Shown: positions 53,929 to 63,074 of the stretch, piece after piece
Layout: each line of letters opens with the position of its first letter
Position numbering within the stretch: position 1 is the first letter of the stretch
The notes under the pieces: generated by a model
What the model saw: the letters and a program-made list of their open reading frames with translations, nothing else
Databases searched by the model: none
What the model was told of the DNA's origin: nothing
Assembly: GCF_025351295.1 (NCBI RefSeq)
Contig: NZ_JANXWD010000106.1
Coordinates: forward strand, 62,001-126,000
Direction of reading: 5' to 3'
Length of the DNA stretch: 64,000 nt
Source: Phenylobacterium sp.
GTDB lineage: Bacteria; Pseudomonadota; Alphaproteobacteria; Caulobacterales; Caulobacteraceae
Made by a program: the position numbers and the translations under genes

Positions 53929-56151
53929 CTAACGCCCAGTCTTCGCCGCCGCTTCCTCGGTCGCCTTGTCCTTGTTGGCCTGGCTGACGATGTAGTGGAG
54001 GATCGCCTCGGCCTCGCCGTCCGCAAGGATCGACTTGAACGAGACCATGCCCTTGTCCGCGCGGGCCCCACCCAGGACGATGGCGTTCCAGTCGGCCAGG
54101 CTGTGCAGGGTGGTGGAATAGCGCAGGTCGGGGATGGTCTTCTCGGCCACCCCACCGGCGCCGTGGCAGCCGGAGCAATAGCGGCCGTAGATGGCCTGGC
54201 CGTCGATCACCTGCTCGTTGGTGCCGCTCATCAGCGGCGGGTTCAGGGTGTGCGAGGTCGCGCCGGCGGCCTTGACCGCGGCGCTCGGCAACTGGGCCTG
54301 GCCACCCAGCTTGAACACCAGAATGCGGGAGTTGTTGGCGCTGACCGCGCTGGTCCGCGCCTGGCCAGGCGGCAGGCCGCGGGCGCCGACCAGGATGGCC
54401 ACATATTGCTCGCCGGCGATGGTGTAGGTCGACGGGGCGGCCACGACGGTGGCCTGGGTCGGGCCGGCCCAGAGCCGCTGGCCGGTCCGCGCGTCGAGGG
54501 CGGTGAATTCGCCGCTCCAGTTGCCGGAGAACACGATGTCGCTGGCGGTGACCATGGTCCCGGAGGCGCCGTAGTCCTTGTCCGGGACCCGCCAGGCCTC
54601 TCGGCCGGTGACCGGGTTCCAGGCCTGCAGGTAGCTGCGGATATTGCCCCGGGCCGGGGCGCCCGGTTGGGCGTAGAGCCTGGTGATCTCGTCTGAGAAC
54701 GAGACCGTGCCGGTGTTGTAGGTGCGCGAGTTGGTCTTGAAGCCATCGGGCTTGACGCCGGCAAAGCCGGTCGAGTTCTCGGTCACCGGAATGTAGACGA
54801 GGCCGGTGCGCGGGCTGAACGACATCGGGTGCCAGTTGTGGGCGCCGAGCGGGGCCGGATAGACGATCACGGCCTTGGCCGCGGTGTAGCGGGCCCCCGG
54901 GTTCTCCACCGGACGGCCGGTCTTCAGGTCGATCTTCGAGGCCCAGTTGGCGGGCGCGAACCGCGCGGCCGACAGCAGCTTCCCGGTCGCCGCGTCCCAG
55001 ACATAGAAGAAGCCGGTCTTGGGCGCCTGCATCAGCACGTGGCGCGGCTTGCCGCCGATCTTCAGGTCGGCGGTCATCATCGGGTTGGTGTTGTCGTAGT
55101 CCCACTGGTCGCCGGGGACTTCCTGGAAGTGCCAGACGTATCTGCCGGTCTCGGCCTTCACCGCGATGATCGAGGAGACGAACAGGTTGTCGCCGCCGCC
55201 CGGGCTGCGGATCTCCCGGGACCAGGACAGGCCGTTGCCGGTGCCGAAATAGATCAGGTCGGTTTTCGGGTCGTAGAGGATGGTGTCCCAGGCCGTGGCC
55301 CCGCCGCCGAACTTCCAGAACTCGCCGCTCCAGGTCCTGGCGGCCTTGTCCAGCAGGGGCGTGTTGGTCGGATCGCCCGGCGCGGCGGGCACCGTGTAGA
55401 ACCGCCACCGCAGCTTGCCGGTCGCCGCGTCATAGGCCGAGACATAGCCACGGCAGGTGTATTCGGCGCCGGCGTTGCCGATGATCACCATCCCCTTCAC
55501 GACCCGCGGAACCTGGGTGATCGTGTAGGGCTGCTTGGGATCGGTGGTCTGGACCGACCAGTCGACCTTGCCGGTCCGGCCGTCCAGGGCGATCAGCCGG
55601 CCGTCCAGGGCGCCCAGGTAGATGCGGCCCTTCCAGGCCGCGACGCCGCGGTTGACCACGTCGCAGCAGGCGATCTGGCCGGTCGCGCGATCGACCTTGG
55701 GATCGTACTCCCAGAGCTTGCGGCCGGTGCGGGCGTCGAACGCCTTGACCATGCTCCAGGCCGAGGTGACGTAGAGCACGCCGTCGACAACGACCGGGGT
55801 GGCCTCCTGCCCGCGCTCGGTGTCGATGTCGCCGTACCAGGCCAGGCCCAGCTGCTTGACGTTGGCCTTGTCGATCACGGTCAGCGGGCTGTAGCGCTGC
55901 TCGTCGTAGGTCCGGCCGGCGGACATCCAGGTTCCCGGCTCCCGGTCGGCCGCCAGCTGGCGGGCGTCGTCGACCGCCGCGGAGCCGATCGCCGCATGAC
56001 CCTGCGCGCCCGGGCGGTTCGGGGCCGAGGCGACCAGGGTCGGGCCGAACATCAGCGGCAGGGCCAGGCCCGCCGCCAGCAGGGCCCGCAGCCACGCCCT
56101 GCCGCCGAAATTCGTCTCGCCCGCCGATTTGCGGTTCTGGTGATTGTGCAT
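53929..56151 (-). CDS. PQQ-dependent quinohemoprotein alcohol dehydrogenase
   Basis: A 740-residue periplasmic enzyme oxidising alcohols with PQQ and passing electrons through its own haem. A signal peptide is at about residues 22-43 (LRALLAAGLALPLMFGPTLV). The eight-bladed propeller has tryptophan-docking motifs such as AWKGRIYLGALDGRLIALDG. The vicinal cysteines are Cys162-Cys163 (IACCDVV), and the catalytic base lies in GDQWDYDNTNP (Asp351). Asp353, two residues on, is the position that coordinates lanthanides in XoxF/ExaF-type enzymes. The C-terminal cytochrome c domain has YCSGCHG. A GGGGAGCG stretch precedes the ATG. It is divergent from the adenylate cyclase with 156 bp between them. 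Confidence 0.9.
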   Translation of the reverse strand: MHNHQNRKSAGETNFGGRAWLRALLAAGLALPLMFGPTLVASAPNRPGAQGHAAIGSAAVDDARQLAADREPGTWMSAGRTYDEQRYSPLTVIDKANVKQLGLAWYGDIDTERGQEATPVVVDGVLYVTSAWSMVKAFDARTGRKLWEYDPKVDRATGQIACCDVVNRGVAAWKGRIYLGALDGRLIALDGRTGKVDWSVQTTDPKQPYTITQVPRVVKGMVIIGNAGAEYTCRGYVSAYDAATGKLRWRFYTVPAAPGDPTNTPLLDKAARTWSGEFWKFGGGATAWDTILYDPKTDLIYFGTGNGLSWSREIRSPGGGDNLFVSSIIAVKAETGRYVWHFQEVPGDQWDYDNTNPMMTADLKIGGKPRHVLMQAPKTGFFYVWDAATGKLLSAARFAPANWASKIDLKTGRPVENPGARYTAAKAVIVYPAPLGAHNWHPMSFSPRTGLVYIPVTENSTGFAGVKPDGFKTNSRTYNTGTVSFSDEITRLYAQPGAPARGNIRSYLQAWNPVTGREAWRVPDKDYGASGTMVTASDIVFSGNWSGEFTALDARTGQRLWAGPTQATVVAAPSTYTIAGEQYVAILVGARGLPPGQARTSAVSANNSRILVFKLGGQAQLPSAAVKAAGATSHTLNPPLMSGTNEQVIDGQAIYGRYCSGCHGAGGVAEKTIPDLRYSTTLHSLADWNAIVLGGARADKGMVSFKSILADGEAEAILHYIVSQANKDKATEEAAAKTGR

Positions 56152-56307
56152 GCGTCGCTCCCCTGCCGGTTTCTTCCCATTCCCCGGCGGCGGAGACAAG
56201 GCGAGCGGGGCAGCGCCGCCGGCGGCGCGGCATCGGCGAAGGTCGCGGCTTTCGAGCGCGTGACTTCCGCCGAAATTGAATGCGATATTGGGTTTCGGAG
56301 GGGTGGA

Positions 56308-59300
56308 ATGGCGGCGTCCGAACGGAGCGCGGACCTGGATGCGGCGTCGCGTACGGGGGCCCGGGCGCGGACCGCGCGCCTGCGCACGGCCATGGCGGTC
56401 GTGGCGCTGGTCTGCCTGCTGTGCGGGCCGCTGTTCGTGGAGACCGTCGACCGTGACGCGCCGCGGCCGGTCGCGGGCCGCCTGGACCTGACGGGCTACC
56501 ATCCGCTCTCCGCGCCGATCGCGCTCGCCGGGCAGTGGCGGTTTGTCTGGCGGACGGGCCCGCCCGGCCCGCCGGCCGGATCGCAGCGCTTCATGCAGAT
56601 GCCCGGCAGCTGGTCGGACAAGGGCTCCAGCCTGCCCGAGCAGGGCGCGGCCAGCTACCACCTGCTGTTCACCGGCCTGAGGCCGGGCCGCTACATGCTC
56701 TATGTGCCGACGGTCTACGCGGCCTCGCGGGTGAGCGTGAACGGCCGGGTGTTGTCGGAACAGGGCGTGGCCGGTCCGACCGACGCCACGACGGATCCCA
56801 CGGTGCGCTCGCACGACGTGCTGATCGACGCCGACGGCCTGCCGATGGACCTGCAGGTGGACGTCTCCTCGTTCCGGCAGCGCGAGAACGGGCTGGAGGT
56901 GGCGCCGATGTTCGGCCTCGCCAAGCCGATGAACCAGTGGACCACGCTGCACTGGCTGCGCAGCATGCTGCTGCTGACCTGCCTGATGGTCCTGGCCTGC
57001 TACGGGATGATCATCTTCGTCTTCCGTCGCCGCGAGCTCGGCTGGTTCTGGTTCGCCTTTTCCGCGCTCGGCGTAATGCCGGTGATGGCGGTGTTCAGCC
57101 ATGACAACCTGATCCTGGTCGCCGCGCCCGGCCTGTCGCTGTTGGGCATGCGGGTGATCGAGTACACGTCGGTGGTCGTCGCCCTGGGCGCGATCCTCGC
57201 CTACACCGAGGAGCTGTTCCCGCGCGAGAGCCCCAAGACGCCGCTGCGGCTGTTCCAGGGGGTGGTAGCCATCGACCTGATCGCCTATGCGGTCGCCGCC
57301 GCCGCCAACGGGACCATGGGGCTGAGCGAGGTCGCCTACTGGTCGCTGTGGGTGCGCATCGGCGTGCTGGCCTTCGTGCTCTGGATCGTGACCGTGGCCG
57401 CCATCCGGCGCCGGCGCGGCGCGGCGGTCTACCTGCTGGGCATGGTGATGTTCTTCAGCGCCATGATCTACACCGACCTGATGGCCAACGGGTTCCTGCC
57501 GGCCAAGGGGGCGGGGCTGGATGTGCTGCCGCTCGGCATGCTGGTCATGCTGCTCAGCCAGATCGTGATCATGGCCGAGCGCTGGGGCGGGGCGATCGAC
57601 GCCGCGGAGTCGACCAGCGGCGAGCTGCGCCAGCTGCTGGACGTCAACGTCGCCATCGCCAGTGAGATCGAGCTGGCGGCCCTGCTGCGCCGGATCGTGC
57701 AGGTCACCTCGCAGATCCTGCAGGCTGACCGCAGCTCGCTGTTCCTCTACGACGATCGCACCGACGAGCTCTGGTCGATGGTGGCCGAAGGGGTCGACAG
57801 CCGGGAGATCCGCTTCCCGGCCCGCCAGGGCCTGGCCGGCGACTGCTTCTACTGGGGCGAGGCGGTGAACGTCACCGACGCCTACGCCGACTCCCGCTTC
57901 AACCAGGCCGTCGACAAGGCCACCGGCTACCGGACGCGCACGGTGCTGTCGGCGCCGGTGGTGACCCGCGACGGCCGCAAGCTGGGGGTGATGCAGGCGT
58001 TCAACCGGCTGGACGGCGACGTGTTCGACGACTCGGACGTGGAGCGGATGAACGCCTTCGCGGCGCAGGCGGCGGTGGCGATCGAGAACGCCACCCTGTT
58101 CGGCGAGGTGGCCTCGGAGCGGAACTACAACGACAGCATCCTGCGCTCGATGTCGAGCGGGGTGGTGACCCTGGACCGCGAGGCCCGCGTGGTGAAGCTG
58201 AACGCCGCGGCCTGCGCCATCCTGGGCGTCGCGCCGGAGGCGGCCGGCGATCCGGAGACCCAGGCCGCGCTGGTGGCCAACAACCCGTGGCTGGTGGACG
58301 AGATCCGGGCGGTGGCGGCCAGCGGTCAGCCCAAGACCCTGCTGGACGCCGACCTGGTGACGGTGCCCGGCGAGACCATCTCCGCCAACGCCTCCATCGT
58401 GCCGCTGATGGCCGACGAGGGCCAGGCCGGCCTGCTGATCATCGTGGAGGACATCAGCGAGGGGAAGCGCCTGCAGGGCGCCATGCGCCGGTTCATGAGC
58501 CAGAACGTGGTCGACCAGATCATGGGCCGCGAGGACGAGCTGCTGTTCGGCGCCGCCTGCCAGGCCAGCATTCTGTTCGCCGACATCCGCGGCTTCACCA
58601 GCCTGGCCGAGCACCTGGGCCCGCGCGACACGGTCGACATGCTGAACGAGATCTTCACCGACCTGTTCGAGGCGGTGGCGGGATCGGACGGCATGCTCGA
58701 CAAGTTCATCGGCGACGCGATCATGGCGGTCTACGGCGCGCCGCTGAGCTCGGGCCGCGACGAGCTCAACGCCGTCGACAGCGCCGTGGCCATGGCCGGC
58801 ATGATGGTGGCCATCAACCAGCGCCGCGCCGGCCGCGGCACCCCCGCCGTGCGGCTGGGGGTCGGCATCGCCAGCGGCGAGGTGGTGGCCGGCACCATCG
58901 GCTCGCCCAAGCGGATGGACTACACGGTTATCGGCGACAGCGTGAATCTGGCCTCGCGGCTGGAGGGGATCACCAAGATCTACGGCGTCGGCATCGTGAT
59001 CTGCGAGGACACCGCCCTGGCGGTCGGGACGGCGCACCCGATGCGCGAGCTCGATGCGATCAAGGTGCGCGGCCGCCAGCAGCCGGAGCGAATCTTCCAG
59101 GTGCTGACCGCCGACGCGCCGGTGAGCGCCGTCACCCTGGAAGCCTATGCCCGCGGCCGCGAGGCGATGGCGGCCGGCCGGTGGCCCGAGGCGATCGCGG
59201 CGTTCGAATCGGCCCTGGCCGCGACCCCGGACGACAGCCCCTCGGCCCTGATGCTGGGCCGCGCCCGCACCCTGGCGGAAACCCCGCCCCCGGCCGGCTG

Positions 59301-59334
59301 GGACGGCGTCTGGGACTCCGCGAAGGCGGCGTAG
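56308..59334 (+). CDS. Receptor-type class III adenylate cyclase (7TM-DISM, GAF, PAS)
   Basis: A 1008-residue membrane signalling protein. The N-terminal helix at about 28-48 is followed by an extracytoplasmic 7TMR-DISMED2-like carbohydrate-sensing jelly roll (about 55-205; LSAPIALAGQWRFVW, MQMPGSWSDKG). A seven-helix DISM membrane module (about 215-425), a GAF domain (about 455-605), a PAS domain (about 615-725; MSSGVVTLDREARVVKL) and a class III cyclase domain (about 745-930) follow. The cyclase metal residues are in ILFADIRGFTSLAEHL and DKFIGDAIMAVYGAP, with YTVIGDSVNLASRLEG. It probably makes cAMP in response to an outside ligand. GGAGGGG precedes the ATG. Confidence 0.9.
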   Translation: MAASERSADLDAASRTGARARTARLRTAMAVVALVCLLCGPLFVETVDRDAPRPVAGRLDLTGYHPLSAPIALAGQWRFVWRTGPPGPPAGSQRFMQMPGSWSDKGSSLPEQGAASYHLLFTGLRPGRYMLYVPTVYAASRVSVNGRVLSEQGVAGPTDATTDPTVRSHDVLIDADGLPMDLQVDVSSFRQRENGLEVAPMFGLAKPMNQWTTLHWLRSMLLLTCLMVLACYGMIIFVFRRRELGWFWFAFSALGVMPVMAVFSHDNLILVAAPGLSLLGMRVIEYTSVVVALGAILAYTEELFPRESPKTPLRLFQGVVAIDLIAYAVAAAANGTMGLSEVAYWSLWVRIGVLAFVLWIVTVAAIRRRRGAAVYLLGMVMFFSAMIYTDLMANGFLPAKGAGLDVLPLGMLVMLLSQIVIMAERWGGAIDAAESTSGELRQLLDVNVAIASEIELAALLRRIVQVTSQILQADRSSLFLYDDRTDELWSMVAEGVDSREIRFPARQGLAGDCFYWGEAVNVTDAYADSRFNQAVDKATGYRTRTVLSAPVVTRDGRKLGVMQAFNRLDGDVFDDSDVERMNAFAAQAAVAIENATLFGEVASERNYNDSILRSMSSGVVTLDREARVVKLNAAACAILGVAPEAAGDPETQAALVANNPWLVDEIRAVAASGQPKTLLDADLVTVPGETISANASIVPLMADEGQAGLLIIVEDISEGKRLQGAMRRFMSQNVVDQIMGREDELLFGAACQASILFADIRGFTSLAEHLGPRDTVDMLNEIFTDLFEAVAGSDGMLDKFIGDAIMAVYGAPLSSGRDELNAVDSAVAMAGMMVAINQRRAGRGTPAVRLGVGIASGEVVAGTIGSPKRMDYTVIGDSVNLASRLEGITKIYGVGIVICEDTALAVGTAHPMRELDAIKVRGRQQPERIFQVLTADAPVSAVTLEAYARGREAMAAGRWPEAIAAFESALAATPDDSPSALMLGRARTLAETPPPAGWDGVWDSAKAA

Positions 59335-59343
59335 GGCGAAGCC

Positions 59344-59712
59344 TCAGACCTCGACCACGGCCTTGCCGACCGGGGTGAGTGACAGCACCGCCAGCTTGAC
59401 GTGCTGCCAGGCGAACGGGATGCCGATGATGGTCACCGCCAGGGCGACGGCCAGCAGGATGTGGTGCAGCGCCAGCCACCAACCGGCCAGGACCAACCAC
59501 AGAATGTTCAGGCAGCCGCTGGTCACCCCGGGGTCGCGCTCGACCACGATCTTGCCGAACGGCCAGTAGCTGAACCCGGCCATCCGGAACGCCGCCGGCG
59601 TCCACGGCAAGCCGATCACGGTGACCGCCAGGATCAGGCCGGCCAGGATCCACAGCGACCCGGAAATCCAGCCGCCCAGCACAAACCAGAGGATGTTCAT
59701 CAACAGTCGCAT
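59344..59712 (-). CDS. YccF domain-containing inner membrane protein
   Basis: A 122-residue protein with two YccF units, each a pair of membrane helices: MNILWFVLGGWISG and LNILWLVLAGWWLA mark the repeats, each followed by TVIGLPW or TIIGIPFAWQ. YccF is a widespread inner membrane protein of unknown role. The start at 59712 is used; a second Met four residues later is possible. It is convergent with the cyclase gene, with 9 bp between stops. Confidence 0.9.
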   Translation of the reverse strand: MRLLMNILWFVLGGWISGSLWILAGLILAVTVIGLPWTPAAFRMAGFSYWPFGKIVVERDPGVTSGCLNILWLVLAGWWLALHHILLAVALAVTIIGIPFAWQHVKLAVLSLTPVGKAVVEV

Positions 59713-59769
59713 GCGTCGCTCCGCCGGGGCGCAACTGGTAGCACACGTCCGGGAGAATCGCCGCCGCGC

Positions 59770-60504
59770 CTAATCCTGGTCCGGGGCATCGCACGGCTTG
59801 ATCGCGCTGGGCCGCGGTCGGGCTTTCGGGGCGGGGGCCTCGAAGATGGCCAGGTAGCCGACGCCGCCGTCCAACTCGGCCTGGGAAATCTGGCGGTAGC
59901 CCACCGCCTCGAACTCGCACTTGAGCAGGGCCGGCGGGGTGCCGTGGCGCTCGGTCGGACGGTCAAGGTCGATGACGCCGACCCGGCCGCCGGGCTTCAT
60001 GTCGCCGGCCAGCCGCCAGAGCAGGGCGTAGGGGTTCTGGATCTCGTGGTACATGTGGACCAGGACGGCGCGGTCGACGCCATGCGGCAGCTTCGGGTCG
60101 TCCGCCGTCCCGATCACGATGCGGACGTTGCGCAGGCCGCGGCCGGCGGCCTCGCGGCGCAGGCCGGAGAGATAGGACTCCATCACGTCCTCGGCGTAGA
60201 CCACGCCGCGCGGCCCCACCACCGGCGACAGGCGCAGGGTGTGGTAGCCGGAGCCGGCGCCGATATCGGCCACCACCATGCCGGACCGGATGCCCAGGCC
60301 GCGGACCAGCTGGCCGGACTCGTCGGCCGCGTCGCGGTCGGGGCCCGAGGACCAGATCGGCGAGACTATACTGGCCACCGGCCGGTCGGGCAGCGGGAAC
60401 CCGGCCTGGTCATGGGTGGGATGGGCCGCGGCGCCCTGGCCGGTCGACGGCGGGGAGCACGCGGCCAGCGCACAGATGGCGAGTATGGCGAGACTGAAAC
60501 GCAT
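59770..60504 (-). CDS. Predicted lipoprotein class I SAM-dependent methyltransferase
   Basis: A 244-residue protein with an N-terminal lipoprotein signal (MRFSLAILAICALAAC, Cys at residue 16) and a methyltransferase fold: VVADIGAGSGYHTLRLSP (motif I), VYAEDVMESYL (acidic end of strand 2), ADDPKLPHGVDRAVLVHMYH and DMKPGGRVGVIDLDRP. AAGGA lies upstream of the ATG at 60504. An exported SAM enzyme is odd, because SAM is cytoplasmic. The signal may be non-functional, or the fold may bind something else. It is divergent from the helicase gene with 71 bp between. Confidence 0.8.
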   Translation of the reverse strand: MRFSLAILAICALAACSPPSTGQGAAAHPTHDQAGFPLPDRPVASIVSPIWSSGPDRDAADESGQLVRGLGIRSGMVVADIGAGSGYHTLRLSPVVGPRGVVYAEDVMESYLSGLRREAAGRGLRNVRIVIGTADDPKLPHGVDRAVLVHMYHEIQNPYALLWRLAGDMKPGGRVGVIDLDRPTERHGTPPALLKCEFEAVGYRQISQAELDGGVGYLAIFEAPAPKARPRPSAIKPCDAPDQD

Positions 60505-60575
60505 CGCCGTCCTTCTCATCCTGAATCCCGCCATAGCGCCAGTGAAACGGAACGAGAACGTGTTATAGGCGCACG

Positions 60576-63074
60576 ATGGCCGACGCCTCAGGTCCCGCCC
60601 CCGATGTGCTGCCCGCCCGGTTCCAGGCCTGGTTCGAGGGCCGGGGCTGGGCGCCGCGCGCGCACCAGCTGGAGATGGTGGCGAAGGGTCGCGCCGGCCG
60701 CGACGCCCTGCTGATCGCGCCGACCGGCGGCGGCAAGACCCTGGCCGGCTTCCTGCCCAGTCTGATCGAGCTCAGCGAGCGGCCGCCGGCCAATGCGCCG
60801 CGGGGCCTGCATACCCTCTACATCTCGCCGCTGAAGGCGCTGGCGGTGGATGTGGAGCGCAACCTGGGCGCCCCGATCGCCGAGATCGGGCTGAACGTGG
60901 TGGCCGAGAGCCGCACCGGCGACACCGGCTTGGCGCGCCGCCAGCGCCAGCGGGTGAAGCCGCCCGACATCCTGCTGACCACGCCGGAACAGCTGGCCCT
61001 GCTGTGCGCGTGGGAGGGGGCTAGGCTCTATTTCGAGGACTTGTCCTGCGTGATCCTGGACGAGATCCACACGCTGCATGCGTCCAAGCGGGGCGACCTG
61101 CTGGCCCTGGACCTGGCGCGGCTGCAGGTGCTGGCGCCGCGGATGCGGCGGGTGGGGCTGTCGGCGACCGTGGACGATCCGCTGGTGATCAAGAACTGGA
61201 TGGCGTCGCATCGGAATGTCGACGTCGTGGGCGGTCCCAGCGCGCACGGCCCCGCCTCTATCGACCTGGTCCGCGGGCCGCCCGGCGCGCAGCCGATCGT
61301 CGACGTCCTGCTCTCGGAGGGAAAGGTCCCCTGGGCGGGACACACCGCCCAGCACGCCATGCAGGAGGTCTACGACGTCATCCGGCGCAGCCGCATCGCG
61401 CTGGTGTTCGTCAATACCCGCTTCCAGGCCGAGTTCGCGTTCCAGGAGTTGTGGAAGCTGAACGACGACGACCTGCCGATCGCCCTGCACCACGGCAGTC
61501 TCGCCGCCGAGCAGCGGCGCAAGGTGGAGGCGGCGATGGCGCGGGGCGAACTGCGCGCCGTGGTCTGCACCTCCACCCTGGACCTGGGCATCGACTGGGG
61601 CGACGTGGACCTGGTGATCCAGCTGGCGAGCCCCAAGGGCGCGTCGCGGATGGTGCAGCGGATCGGCCGCGCCAACCATCGGCTGGACGAGCCGTCCCGC
61701 GCGCTGTTTGTCCCGGCCAACCGCTTCGAGATGCTGGAGTGCCAGGCGGCCCGCGAAGCCATCGCGGAAAACAAGCTCGACGGCGACCCGCCAAGGGTGG
61801 GGGCGCTGGACGTGCTGGCCCAGCACGTGATGGGCTGCGCCTGTTCCGAGCCGTTCGACCTGCTGGCGCTCTACGACGAGGTGCGCTCGGCCGGGCCCTA
61901 CCGCGACCTGACCTGGGAGGACTTCGAGGCGGTGGTCGATTTCGTCTCCACCGGCGGCTATGCGCTGAAGACCTACGACCGCTTCCGACGCATCGTCCAG
62001 TTACCCGATGGACGCTGGAAGGTGCGGGACCTGAACGTGGCGCAGAGGCATCGGTTGAACGTCGGTGCGATCGTCTCCCCGGCCATGCTGTCGGTGCGCA
62101 TCGCCATGCGCGGCGGGAGAGGGGGCCGCAAGATCGGCGAGATCGAGGAGGGCATGCTGGAGATGCTCGACCCCGGCGACACCTTCATCTTCGCCGGCCA
62201 GATCTGGGCGCTGGTGGGGATCACCAACCTGGACGTGCTGGTCACCCCCGCCGCCCACAAGGACCCCAAGATGCCGTCGTGGGGATCGTCGAAGTTCGCG
62301 CTCTCCACCTACCTGGCCAAGCGGGTGCGCCAGCTGATGTTCGACCAGGACCACTGGAGCGTGCTGCCGGCCGACGTGCGCGAGTGGCTGGAACTGCAGC
62401 GGGACCGGTCGCTGATCGTGGCCGAGGACGAGATGTTGCTGGAGACCTTCCCGAAGGGGCAGCGGCATTTCATGGTCTGCTATCCGTTCGAGGGGCGGCT
62501 GGCGCATACGACCCTCGCCATGCTCCTCACGAGACGGCTGGAGCGGCTGGGGGTGGGGCCGCTGGGCTTTGTCTGCAACGACTATGCGATGGCGATCTGG
62601 TCTCTGGAGCCGATGGACGCGATCGATTTCGGCGAGCTGTTCTCGCAGGACATGCTGGGCGACGACCTGGAGGCCTGGCTGTCGGAGAGCTTCATGATGA
62701 AGCGGGCCTTCAAGGGCTGCGCGATCATCTCCGGCCTGATCGAGAAGCGCTTCCCGGGCGCCGAACAGAAGACCGGCCGGCAGATCACCTTTTCCACCGA
62801 CCTGATCTATGACGTCCTGCGCCGTCACCAGCCGGACCACATCCTGCTGCAGTGCGCGCGGGCCGATGCGGCGACCGGCCTCATCGACGTGGCGCGGCTG
62901 GGCGACATGCTGGCGCGGATTCGCGGACGCATCCGGCATTCCGCCCTGGACCACCTGTCGCCGTTTTCGGTGCCGATCCTGCTGGAGATCGGCAAGGAAC
63001 GCTCGCCCGGCGCCGCCGGCGACCGCATCCTGGCGGAGGCGGAAGACGACCTGATCGCAGAGGCTACCCGGTGA
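60576..63074 (+). CDS. Ligase-associated DNA damage response DEXH-box helicase (Lhr-like)
   Basis: An 832-residue superfamily 2 helicase. Motif I is LLIAPTGGGKTLAG, motif Ia LYISPLKALAVD, motif II ILDEIHTLH (DEIH), motif III VGLSATV, motif V TSTLDLGIDWGDVD and motif VI VQRIGRANHRLDEPSRA. The long C-terminal Lhr-core region follows. The clade is usually found with an ATP-dependent ligase, an exonuclease and the phosphoesterase PdeM, and here PdeM follows with a 4-nt overlap. Role: double-strand DNA repair processing. Confidence 0.92.
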   Translation: MADASGPAPDVLPARFQAWFEGRGWAPRAHQLEMVAKGRAGRDALLIAPTGGGKTLAGFLPSLIELSERPPANAPRGLHTLYISPLKALAVDVERNLGAPIAEIGLNVVAESRTGDTGLARRQRQRVKPPDILLTTPEQLALLCAWEGARLYFEDLSCVILDEIHTLHASKRGDLLALDLARLQVLAPRMRRVGLSATVDDPLVIKNWMASHRNVDVVGGPSAHGPASIDLVRGPPGAQPIVDVLLSEGKVPWAGHTAQHAMQEVYDVIRRSRIALVFVNTRFQAEFAFQELWKLNDDDLPIALHHGSLAAEQRRKVEAAMARGELRAVVCTSTLDLGIDWGDVDLVIQLASPKGASRMVQRIGRANHRLDEPSRALFVPANRFEMLECQAAREAIAENKLDGDPPRVGALDVLAQHVMGCACSEPFDLLALYDEVRSAGPYRDLTWEDFEAVVDFVSTGGYALKTYDRFRRIVQLPDGRWKVRDLNVAQRHRLNVGAIVSPAMLSVRIAMRGGRGGRKIGEIEEGMLEMLDPGDTFIFAGQIWALVGITNLDVLVTPAAHKDPKMPSWGSSKFALSTYLAKRVRQLMFDQDHWSVLPADVREWLELQRDRSLIVAEDEMLLETFPKGQRHFMVCYPFEGRLAHTTLAMLLTRRLERLGVGPLGFVCNDYAMAIWSLEPMDAIDFGELFSQDMLGDDLEAWLSESFMMKRAFKGCAIISGLIEKRFPGAEQKTGRQITFSTDLIYDVLRRHQPDHILLQCARADAATGLIDVARLGDMLARIRGRIRHSALDHLSPFSVPILLEIGKERSPGAAGDRILAEAEDDLIAEATR

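Noticed and set aside
53929-59037. A continuous minus-strand open frame of about 1700 codons covering both the PQQ dehydrogenase and the region opposite the cyclase
   Set aside because: Only the first-transcribed part from 56151 onward down to 53929 has real protein motifs. The part opposite the cyclase is His/Arg/Gly-rich antisense sequence, a known effect of very high GC.
60545-60575. A possible SOS (LexA) box before the Lhr-like helicase
   Set aside because: There are two GAAC motifs, but their spacing is 2 nt, not the 7 nt of the alphaproteobacterial GTTC-N7-GTTC box.
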